From an uncultured Faecalibacterium sp. (GTDB lineage Bacteria > Bacillota > Clostridia > Oscillospirales > Ruminococcaceae): a stretch of DNA of 64,000 nucleotides. The notes below the pieces were generated by a model. That model was not told where the DNA came from, did no database searches, and saw only the letters and a list, made by a program, of their open reading frames with translations. The stretch lies in the NCBI GenBank assembly GCA_944386015.1, contig CALWZK010000077.1, forward strand, positions 1 to 64,000, given 5' to 3'. The position numbers were made by a program, and so were the translations under genes. Of this stretch, positions 1 to 6,260 are shown piece after piece. How positions within the stretch are numbered: the stretch's first letter is position 1; every line of letters begins with the position of its first letter.

Positions 1-2
1 AA

Positions 3-47
3 CACCCCCTGTATAGGTTTATTTTCCTACACAGGGGGCGTTTTGTC
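3..47. terminator. Bidirectional-looking terminator hairpin
   Basis: Bases 5-17 pair with 26-38 with one mismatch (CCCCCTGT against ACAGGGGG at the base, loop 18-25). The plus strand then reads CGTTTTGTC, a moderate T tract. It lies downstream of the minus-strand YczE-type gene and may also end a plus-strand gene outside the window. Confidence 0.6.
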
Positions 48-119
48 TATTGTCTGTTTTTACTGGTTCGGTTCAAAACGGCTCCGGGCTTATTATTTAT
101 GGATGTGCTTTGGGAAAAA

Positions 120-773
120 TCAGGCCAGCAGCAGCTTGCCGATCCGGCGCATGGGGCGGCCCACCTGCTTGGCAGTCATCCCCACAAAGATAGCGGCGGC
201 AACGGTGCCCTCACGGACGCCGGCCAGGGTGTGCAGGAACAGGAAGGAGAGAATCACAGCAATGATCACCAGCGAGCAATCCACCGAAATCTTTGCCTTG
301 GCAAAGGGAGCCTTCACCGTCTTGACCAGAGCCAGAGCCACGCCCTCACCAGCCATGGTGACCACGTCGGCGGTGACCTCAAAGCTGACGCCAACACCCA
401 CCAGCAGGATGCCCAGGATGCAGAACAGCCACTGCTGCCAGTAGGTGACCGGGGAGATGGAGGACAGCACCCAGACGGCCAGGTCGGTCAGATAGCCAAA
501 CGCAATGGCTACAGGCACCTGGATCAACTGCACCAGCTCGAACTGGCGGCGCAGCAGCAGGATCTGGATGATCACCAGGCAGCAGTTCACCAGGATGGTG
601 GTTTCGCCCACAGTCATGGGGAGAATCATGCTCAGAACATAGGGGATACTGGATACCGGCGAAGTGCCCAGGCCGGCCTTGATGGAAAAGGCTACGCCAA
701 AGGACATGATAAACAGACCGACCAGCAGGGTCAGGTAGCAGCGGATCAAATTGTTTACGGTGCGGTTTTTCAC
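120..773 (-). CDS. YczE/YitT-type integral membrane protein
   Basis: This is a 217-residue, almost entirely hydrophobic protein with about five predicted membrane segments and an N-terminal region (AGLGTSPVSSIPYVLS) typical of the YczE/YyaS/YitT group. Substrate and function of this family are not firmly known; some members are linked to export or to regulated membrane functions. The start is a GTG at 771-773, which overlaps the TGA of the upstream MarR gene in a four-base GTGA junction; a purine-rich site GGAAG lies about 8 bases upstream. The overlap makes it the second gene of a two-gene operon, so the MarR protein probably controls it and this protein may export or sense the MarR ligand. 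Family assignment is by sequence character and is fairly secure; function is inference. Confidence 0.75.
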   Translation of the reverse strand: MKNRTVNNLIRCYLTLLVGLFIMSFGVAFSIKAGLGTSPVSSIPYVLSMILPMTVGETTILVNCCLVIIQILLLRRQFELVQLIQVPVAIAFGYLTDLAVWVLSSISPVTYWQQWLFCILGILLVGVGVSFEVTADVVTMAGEGVALALVKTVKAPFAKAKISVDCSLVIIAVILSFLFLHTLAGVREGTVAAAIFVGMTAKQVGRPMRRIGKLLLA

Positions 774-1207
774 GTGGGACTCTTCCTTTCTACATTCAAT
801 GTGTCACATACATCAGCCAGCATGGCACACAGCAGTTCCTGCTGCTCCTCGGTCAGGCCAGCAGCTGCAGCCTGGTCAGCCTGGTGAAAGGCCACATCCA
901 TGGCCTGAGCCACCTCCTGCCCGTGGGGGGTCAGTGTGACGTACAGAGAACGCCGGTTTCCCTCGTGTCTCGCCCGGGCAATCAAGCCGTCCCGCTCCAT
1001 CCGGCTCAGGATGGTGCCGGCGGTGGCGGGCTCGATCTCGCAGTGGTCAGCGATGGCTTTCTGGTTGGTCTCTCCATTGTGGAGCAGAAATTCCAGAACT
1101 TTCGGCTGTCCGGGGGACAGCCCCAGCGCAGAGGCACGGGCGAGGATCTCGCGGTTCATCGCAGATTGGGCGCGCAGCAGCAGGCGGTGCAGAGGTTGGT
1201 TGGCCAT
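770..1207 (-). CDS. MarR-family transcriptional regulator
   Basis: This 145-residue protein has the MarR winged-helix fold: a recognition-helix region near residues 48-76 (QKAIADHCEIEPATAGTILS) and a wing with the basic RHEGNRRSLYVTLTPHG segment near 80-96, flanked by dimerisation helices. MarR proteins usually repress their own operon and release DNA on binding small phenolic or other ligands. The ATG at 1205-1207 was chosen over an upstream start at 1285 because an AGAAGG site stands just before it and because the upstream extension overlaps the promoter. It is coupled by a GTGA overlap to the YczE-type membrane protein gene, the likely regulated target. Confidence 0.85.
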   Translation of the reverse strand: MANQPLHRLLLRAQSAMNREILARASALGLSPGQPKVLEFLLHNGETNQKAIADHCEIEPATAGTILSRMERDGLIARARHEGNRRSLYVTLTPHGQEVAQAMDVAFHQADQAAAAGLTEEQQELLCAMLADVCDTLNVERKSPT

Positions 1208-1256
1208 ATCAATACCTTCTCTTCTAACAATAAGCTTGCTGATTGTGTCAAAGCGT

Positions 1257-1285
1257 ATAATATGCCTTCCACACAAAATTGTCAA
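1257..1285 (-). promoter_or_regulatory. Promoter of the marR-yczE operon
   Basis: On the minus strand TTGACA (1280-1285) and TATTAT (1257-1262) are separated by 17 bp. A short dyad TTGTGT (1243-1248) / ACACAA (1271-1276) is centred on the -10 element and could be a MarR operator, though six-base arms are weak evidence. Confidence 0.75.
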
Positions 1286-1310
1286 GCATCAATGTGAACA
1301 AATATACCAA

Positions 1311-1343
1311 ACAAAAAGCCCCGCCTTTTTTTAGGCAGGGCTT
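1311..1343 (-). terminator. Rho-independent terminator after glsB-type gene
   Basis: Read on the minus strand, an 11-bp near-perfect stem (bases 1333-1343 with 1316-1326, one mismatch, A-rich loop) is followed by TTTTTGTTT. It ends the nth-glsB transcript just before the marR promoter. Confidence 0.85.
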
Positions 1344-1354
1344 ACAAATCCCGT

Positions 1355-1609
1355 TCAGCGGGCAATCTTTCGGGCGATCCAGATGCAGACGCAGGCGCCC
1401 AGCACCGAGACCACAAAATCGCCCACAAATCCGAAGGCCCGCAGGCCGATCAGTCCCAGCAGAACGCTGCCGACGATCCCGCCCAGCATGCCCAAGATGA
1501 TGTTGTGGAGGGCAGAAGACGTATCGCTGCCCATCAGGCGCCCGGCCACATAACCGGCCAGGGCACCCACCACCAGGCTAAAAATCAGGGAAAACAGAGA
1601 AAACAGCAT
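1355..1609 (-). CDS. GlsB/YeaQ/YmgE-family small membrane protein
   Basis: An 84-residue protein with three predicted membrane helices, glycine-rich (GALAGYVAGRLMG near residue 15; LGMLGGIVGSVLLGLIG in the middle), the signature of the transglycosylase-associated family that includes GlsB and YeaQ. Members are small stress-related membrane proteins; a transglycosylase activity has not been shown. A strong AGGAGGT site lies 7 bases before the ATG. The gene begins 27 bases after the nth stop codon and has no separate promoter visible, so it is probably co-transcribed with nth and ended by the hairpin at 1311-1343. Confidence 0.85.
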   Translation of the reverse strand: MLFSLFSLIFSLVVGALAGYVAGRLMGSDTSSALHNIILGMLGGIVGSVLLGLIGLRAFGFVGDFVVSVLGACVCIWIARKIAR

Positions 1610-1636
1610 AAGGACACCTCCTGAAAGCTGTATGAT

Positions 1637-2329
1637 TTAGGTTGCGTCGTTGGTTTCCGTTTTGGCTTCCCGGGCCATGCGGCAGACATCTGCCAGACAG
1701 CAGGCCCCACAGTTGGGCTTCCGGGCGTCGCAGACCGCCCGGCCATGGAGCACAAACCGGTGGCACAGATCGCTGCCCTCTTCGGGGGGGATGATCTGCC
1801 ACAGAAGCATTTCCACTTTCTGGGGTTCTTTCACATTGTCCACCAGACCAATCCGGTTGCACAGGCGGATGCAGTGGGTGTCGGTGACAATGGCAGGTTT
1901 CCCAAACACATCCCCCATAATCAGGTTGGCGCTCTTGCGGCCCACCCCGGGCAGGGCCAGCAGTTCCTCAAAGGTGGTGGGAACCTGGCAGTTGTATTTG
2001 TCCCGCAGCACCCGCATGCAGGCGGAAATATCCCGGGCCTTGGAGCGCCCCAGGCCGCAGGGCTTGACAATGGCCTCGATGTCCTCCGGCTCGGCAGCCG
2101 CCAGCGCGGCCACGCCGGGATATTTGGCGAACAAATCCTCCACCACTACGTTGACCCGGGCGTCGGTACATTGGGCTGCCAGCCGGACGCTGACCAGCAA
2201 CTGCCAGGCGTCGGCATAGTCCAGGGTACAGGCTGCGTCGGGGTACTCAGCCTTCAGCCGCTCGATTACGGTGAGGGCCAGCTCCTTTTTCGCCGCAAGC
2301 TCTGCGGCAGACATCTGCTTTTTGGGCAT
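1637..2329 (-). CDS. nth: Endonuclease III (DNA glycosylase/AP lyase)
   Basis: This enzyme removes oxidised pyrimidines from DNA and nicks the resulting abasic site in base excision repair. The 230-residue protein has the helix-hairpin-helix LPGVGRKSAN at 126-135 with the catalytic lysine K132, the catalytic aspartate D150 in VTDTH, and a C-terminal 4Fe-4S site with cysteines 200, 207, 210 and 216 in the canonical C-x6-C-x2-C-x5-C spacing. The ATG at 2327-2329 follows an AGGAGGT site at 8-base spacing; an open frame continues 62 codons upstream but crosses the promoter, so it was rejected. It heads a two-gene operon with the GlsB-type gene and is divergent from rarA. Confidence 0.97.
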   Translation of the reverse strand: MPKKQMSAAELAAKKELALTVIERLKAEYPDAACTLDYADAWQLLVSVRLAAQCTDARVNVVVEDLFAKYPGVAALAAAEPEDIEAIVKPCGLGRSKARDISACMRVLRDKYNCQVPTTFEELLALPGVGRKSANLIMGDVFGKPAIVTDTHCIRLCNRIGLVDNVKEPQKVEMLLWQIIPPEEGSDLCHRFVLHGRAVCDARKPNCGACCLADVCRMAREAKTETNDAT

Positions 2330-2360
2330 AAAATTCCACCTCCTGGATATCGCTGCTGTG

Positions 2361-2389
2361 ATGATATCACGTTTTGCCGGTTTTGTAAA
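2361..2389 (-). promoter_or_regulatory. Promoter of nth
   Basis: Minus-strand TTTACA (2384-2389) and TATCAT (2361-2366) with a 17-bp spacer, about 32 bases upstream of the nth ATG. Confidence 0.75.
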
Positions 2390-2414
2390 TATTCCCGATG
2401 GTGACTGAGTGGCC

Positions 2415-2443
2415 TTGTCCTTTGGAGCAAAATGCTGTATAAT
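2415..2443 (+). promoter_or_regulatory. Promoter of rarA
   Basis: TTGTCC (2415-2420), 17-bp spacer, perfect TATAAT (2438-2443). It is divergent from the nth promoter, with the two -35 regions about 25 bp apart. Confidence 0.75.
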
Positions 2444-2496
2444 AATCATAATTATTCTTACCGCTGGGAACGGATGGTACAGAGAGGTGGTTTTTG

Positions 2497-3762
2497 ATGC
2501 GGGAACCTTTGGCACAGCGCCTGCGGCCCAAGACGCTGGGAGATGTCTGCGGCCAGCAGCATTTGCTGGCGCCGGGGCGGGTCTTCCGGCGCACCATCGA
2601 CAGCGGCCAGATTCCGAATATGATTTTTTATGGGCCCTCCGGCACCGGCAAAACCACCGTGGCCCGGATCATCGCGGAAAACAGCGGCATGACCCTCCAC
2701 AAGCTCAATGGCACCTCCTGCGGCACAGGGGATATCAAGGCGGTGTTCAAGGACATCGGCACCCTGGCCGGGGCGGGGGGGATCCTGCTGTATCTGGATG
2801 AGATCCAATATCTCAACAAAAAGCAGCAGCAGAGCCTTCTGGAATGCCTGGAAGAGGGGACGGTTACCCTGATTGCATCCACCACCGAAAACCCCTACTT
2901 CTACATTTATAATGCCCTGCTGTCCCGGTGCACCGTGTTTGAGTTCAAAAGCCTGACCGCCCAGGATGTGGAGCAGGGGATCCGAAACGCAGTGGCCCGG
3001 CTGTCCCAGGAGGAGACCCCGGTCTCCATCACCGACGAAGCAGCCCGGTATCTAGCCGAGAGCGCCGGCGGCGATATGCGCAAAGCGCTGGGCAGCCTGG
3101 AGTTTGCCGTCGCCGCCGCCGAAAACGGCCCGGAAGGCAGGACGGTTACCCTGGAAATGATCCAGCAGGTCACCCGACGCACCGCCATGCGGTATGACAA
3201 AGACGGGGATGATCACTACGACATTGTCTCAGCCTACCAGAAATCAATGCGCGGCTCTGACCCGGACGCAGCCCTTCACTATCTGGCCCGGCTGCTGGAG
3301 GCAGGGGATCTGCCGTCGGCCTGCCGCCGCCTGATGGTCTGCGCCTGCGAGGATGTGGGGCTGGCTTATCCCCAGATCATCCCCATCGTCAAGGCGGCGG
3401 TGGACGCCGCCAACATGGTGGGGCTGCCTGAGGCGCGGATTCCGCTGGCAGATGCGGTGATTCTGGTTTCCACCAGCCCCAAATCCAACAGCGGAGAGGC
3501 CGCCATCGATGCGGCCCTGGCAGATGTGCGGGCAGGCCGCACCGGGCCTGTTCCCCGCCAGCTGCAGAACAAACATTTTGACGGTGCCGACGCGCTGGTC
3601 AAAGGGCAGAACTACAAGTATGCCCAGGCTTATAAAAACCATTGGGTGGAACAGCAGTATCTGCCCGATGCCATCAAGGATGCCAAATACTACACCTATG
3701 GAGACAACCGCGCAGAACAGGCCGCCAAAGCCTACTGGGCGAAAATCAAAGGGGAAGGCTAA
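2497..3762 (+). CDS. rarA: Replication-associated recombination ATPase RarA (MgsA)
   Basis: RarA is a AAA+ ATPase of the clamp-loader group that acts at stalled replication forks with SSB. The 421-residue protein has Walker A GPSGTGKT at 46-53, Walker B LLYLDE ending at 101-102, a sensor segment (IASTTENPYF) and a C-terminal tetramerisation/SSB-binding domain, at the family's usual length. The ATG at 2497 was chosen because GAGGTGG lies 6 bases upstream; a TTG directly before it is also in frame. The following Fur-family gene begins 15 bases after the stop and is probably co-transcribed. Confidence 0.95.
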   Translation: MREPLAQRLRPKTLGDVCGQQHLLAPGRVFRRTIDSGQIPNMIFYGPSGTGKTTVARIIAENSGMTLHKLNGTSCGTGDIKAVFKDIGTLAGAGGILLYLDEIQYLNKKQQQSLLECLEEGTVTLIASTTENPYFYIYNALLSRCTVFEFKSLTAQDVEQGIRNAVARLSQEETPVSITDEAARYLAESAGGDMRKALGSLEFAVAAAENGPEGRTVTLEMIQQVTRRTAMRYDKDGDDHYDIVSAYQKSMRGSDPDAALHYLARLLEAGDLPSACRRLMVCACEDVGLAYPQIIPIVKAAVDAANMVGLPEARIPLADAVILVSTSPKSNSGEAAIDAALADVRAGRTGPVPRQLQNKHFDGADALVKGQNYKYAQAYKNHWVEQQYLPDAIKDAKYYTYGDNRAEQAAKAYWAKIKGEG

Positions 3763-3777
3763 AAAGGGGGCAGTGGA

Positions 3778-4158
3778 ATGCGCTACTCAAAACAGCGGGA
3801 ACTGGTCATGCAGCAGGTGAAAGCCCTGAGCGACCACCCCACCGCAGAAGAAATTTATCAGAATGCACGCCAGAAGTGCCCCGGCCTCAGTCTGGGCACC
3901 GTCTACCGGAACCTCAACAGTCTGGTGGAGGCCGGCCGTGTCCGCCGGGTGCCGGTGCCGGGCCAGCCCGACCGGTTTGACCACACCCTGTCCTGGCACA
4001 GCCACCTGTACTGCACCCGGTGCGGCCAGGTCACCGACCTGGACCTGGGGGACGACGTGATGCGCCGCCTGCTGAGCAATCGGCCCGGCCGGATCACCGA
4101 CTGTGTCCTGACCTGGATCGGCCTGTGTGAGGACTGTGCCCGCAAGGAAAAGGCGTAA
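3778..4158 (+). CDS. Fur-family metal-dependent repressor (PerR/Fur-like)
   Basis: This 126-residue protein has the Fur fold: a winged-helix DNA-binding half with recognition helix SLGTVYRNLNSL at 38-49, a hinge, and a dimerisation half with the structural zinc cysteines 79/82 and 117/120 (two C-x2-C pairs) and an HSH at 74-76. Fur-family proteins repress iron, zinc, manganese or peroxide-response genes. Which metal this one senses cannot be read from the sequence; PerR or Fur are equally possible. It is a little shorter than typical members, mainly at the N terminus. A G-rich ribosome site (AAGGGGG) precedes the ATG, and it follows rarA at 15 bases. Confidence 0.88.
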   Translation: MRYSKQRELVMQQVKALSDHPTAEEIYQNARQKCPGLSLGTVYRNLNSLVEAGRVRRVPVPGQPDRFDHTLSWHSHLYCTRCGQVTDLDLGDDVMRRLLSNRPGRITDCVLTWIGLCEDCARKEKA

Positions 4159-4205
4159 AACGCCCCGCCCAGGGGAGAGGTCATAAGGTTACATAAAAAT
4201 TTCCC

Positions 4206-4234
4206 TTGTTTCACAGGGGAGAAATCTGTATAAT
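4206..4234 (+). promoter_or_regulatory. Promoter of miaB
   Basis: TTGTTT (4206-4211), 17-bp spacer, perfect TATAAT (4229-4234). Transcription would start near 4241. Just inside the leader a perfect six-base GC stem (4249-4254 with 4258-4263, loop CCC) has no T tract and is probably not a terminator. Confidence 0.75.
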
Positions 4235-4315
4235 AGATAAGATGGATCGGGGCCCCCGGCCCCAAAAAGAAGGAACCCGGCGGCTTGGCTCCGCATGGGT
4301 GAAGGATGGTTATTT

Positions 4316-5701
4316 TTGGAATATATAACATACGAACACAACGCCGAGGCGGCGGCTGTCATCAGCCGTTTTTATGATACCCCGCCTCTGGCTTACGTCC
4401 ACAGCTACGGCTGCCAGCAGAATGTCAACGACGGCGAGCGAATCAAAGGCGTGCTGGTGGACATCGGGTACGGTCTGTGCGATAAACCGGAAGACGCAGA
4501 CCTGATCCTCTTCAACACCTGCGCCGTGCGGGAACACGCAGAACAGCGGGTTTTCGGCAACGTGGGCGCCCTCAAGGGGCTGAAAGAGAAAAAGCCCGGC
4601 CTCATCATCGGCCTGTGCGGCTGCATGGCCAATCAGAAGCATGTGGTGGAAAAACTGCGCCAGAGCTACCCCTATGTGGATCTGGTCTTTGGCGTGGACG
4701 GCATCGACACCCTGCCGAGCCTGATTGTGCGGAAACTGGAAAAGCACAAGCGGATTCTGATGGAGCCGGCCCAGCGCCCGGTCATCGTGGAAAACCTGCC
4801 CATCCGGCGGGAAAGCGAATTCCGGGCTTGGCTGCCCATCATGTACGGCTGCGACAATTTCTGCACCTACTGCATTGTGCCCTACGTCCGCGGCCGTGAA
4901 AAAAGCCGCCGGCCTGCCGACATTCTGGCAGAGTTCAAGGGTCTGATTGCCGCCGGCTACAAGGAAATCACCCTGCTGGGCCAGAACGTCAACAGCTACG
5001 GCAAGGGCCTGGAGGAGTCCATCGACTTTTCCGACCTGCTCAACCTGCTGTGCAGCGTGCCGGGGGACTATCAGATCCGGTTCATGACCAGCCATCCCAA
5101 GGATGCCAGCCGGAAGCTGATCGACACCATTGCCGCCCAGCCCCATCTGTGCAAGCACCTGCACCTGCCGGTGCAGTGCGGCTCGGACCGGCTGCTGGCC
5201 AGGATGAACCGCCACTACACGGTGGAGCATTACCTGGAGCTGATCGACTACGCCAGAGCCCGTGTGCCGGGGATTACCTTCTCCAGCGACATCATCGTGG
5301 GCTTCCCCGGTGAAACCGAGGAGGACTTCCAGGGAACCCTCGACCTGGTGCGGAAGGTGGGCTACATGCAGTTGTTCACCTTCATCTACTCCAAGCGGGA
5401 GGGCACTCCTGCCGCCACTTACCCGGACGACACCCCCCGCCAGGAGAAAACCGACCGGATGTCCCGGCTGCTGGCGGTCCAGGATGAGATCGCCATGGGC
5501 CTGGTGAAGGCCCAGGTGGGTCAGACGGTGCGGGTTCTGGTGGAAGGATACGGACGGCTGGAGGGCAGCCTCTCGGGTCGTCTGGACAACAACCTGACGG
5601 TGGAGTTCCAGGCAGACGCCTCTCTGATGGGGCAGTATGTGATGGTTCACCTGACCGGTGCCCGCGCCACCGTCCTGCTGGGCGAATGCGCTGCCCAGTG
5701 A
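4316..5701 (+). CDS. miaB: tRNA-2-methylthio-N6-dimethylallyladenosine synthase MiaB
   Basis: MiaB adds the methylthio group to i6A37 of tRNAs reading UNN codons, completing the modification begun by MiaA, encoded in this same cluster. With the start used here, the N-terminal cluster cysteines are C33, C69 and C103, the radical SAM cluster is C179-x3-C183-x2-C186, and a TRAM domain forms the C terminus. The start is uncertain: an ATG at 4295 has no ribosome site at useful spacing, whereas the TTG at 4316 is preceded by GAAGGA at 9 bases; the TTG is used. It is followed by ylbF, mutS, mutL and miaA. Confidence 0.95.
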   Translation: MEYITYEHNAEAAAVISRFYDTPPLAYVHSYGCQQNVNDGERIKGVLVDIGYGLCDKPEDADLILFNTCAVREHAEQRVFGNVGALKGLKEKKPGLIIGLCGCMANQKHVVEKLRQSYPYVDLVFGVDGIDTLPSLIVRKLEKHKRILMEPAQRPVIVENLPIRRESEFRAWLPIMYGCDNFCTYCIVPYVRGREKSRRPADILAEFKGLIAAGYKEITLLGQNVNSYGKGLEESIDFSDLLNLLCSVPGDYQIRFMTSHPKDASRKLIDTIAAQPHLCKHLHLPVQCGSDRLLARMNRHYTVEHYLELIDYARARVPGITFSSDIIVGFPGETEEDFQGTLDLVRKVGYMQLFTFIYSKREGTPAATYPDDTPRQEKTDRMSRLLAVQDEIAMGLVKAQVGQTVRVLVEGYGRLEGSLSGRLDNNLTVEFQADASLMGQYVMVHLTGARATVLLGECAAQ

Positions 5702-5753
5702 CAGGACAAGATAACAACCAGAAAACTTCAAAAGAAAAAGGAGACCAATAACA

Positions 5754-6161
5754 ATGGATTGCATTGATCTTTTCAAGCGTGCCGCAATGGCCATGCAGAC
5801 TGACAGCCGCTACCTGGCTCTGGACCAGGCCCGCAAGATGAACGACAGCAACGAGGAGCTCCAGAACATGATCGGGGAGTTCAATCTGGCCCGGATGGAT
5901 CTGAACAACGAGATCAGCAAGACCGAGCGGGACGACGCCCGGGTGGCTGAGCTGAACGAGAAGGTGAACAGCCTCTACAGCAAGATCATGAACGACGAGG
6001 GCATGGTGGCCTACAATGAGGCCAAGCGGGAGTGCGAGGCCCTTGTGAATTATATCGACGCCATCATCAACACCGCGATGAATGGCGGCGACCCCATGAC
6101 CGTACAGGAGCCCACCAGTTCCTGCTCCGGCAGCTGCTCCACCTGCGGCGGCTGCGGCTGA
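5754..6161 (+). CDS. ylbF: YlbF-family protein (RicF-like) with cysteine-rich tail
   Basis: A 135-residue, mostly alpha-helical protein of the YlbF/YmcA family, with a long heptad-like helical body (residues 20-100). In Bacillus, YlbF, YmcA and YaaT form an iron-sulfur-containing complex affecting RNA processing, Spo0A phosphorylation and biofilm formation. Four cysteines, C124, C128, C131 and C134, cluster in the last 12 residues (CSGSCSTCGGCG), suggesting metal or Fe-S binding by the tail; this is inference from spacing. The ATG follows AAAGGAG. YmcA and YaaT partners are not in the window. The position between miaB and mutS is common in clostridia. Confidence 0.85.
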   Translation: MDCIDLFKRAAMAMQTDSRYLALDQARKMNDSNEELQNMIGEFNLARMDLNNEISKTERDDARVAELNEKVNSLYSKIMNDEGMVAYNEAKRECEALVNYIDAIINTAMNGGDPMTVQEPTSSCSGSCSTCGGCG

Positions 6162-6172
6162 GTCCGATGATC

Positions 6173-6211
6173 AACGCGGCTGTGCATTTGCAGAGCCGCG
6201 TTTCCTTGTCT
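6173..6211 (+). terminator. Hairpin after ylbF, possible weak terminator
   Basis: A perfect 9-bp stem AACGCGGCT (6173-6181) / AGCCGCGTT (6194-6202) with a 12-base loop, followed by TCCTTGTCT. The T tract is broken, so partial read-through into mutS is likely. Confidence 0.6.
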
Positions 6212-6260
6212 AATTGGGGAACAGGATGCCCAGCGCATCCAGGGAAAGAAGGGGAATGCC

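Noticed and set aside
1243..1276. MarR operator dyad TTGTGT/ACACAA over the marR -10
   Set aside because: Six-base arms separated by 22 bases are too weak to call as a separate feature; noted under the promoter only.
4249..4263. GC hairpin before miaB as a terminator
   Set aside because: It is followed by AAAAAG rather than T and lies downstream of the miaB promoter.
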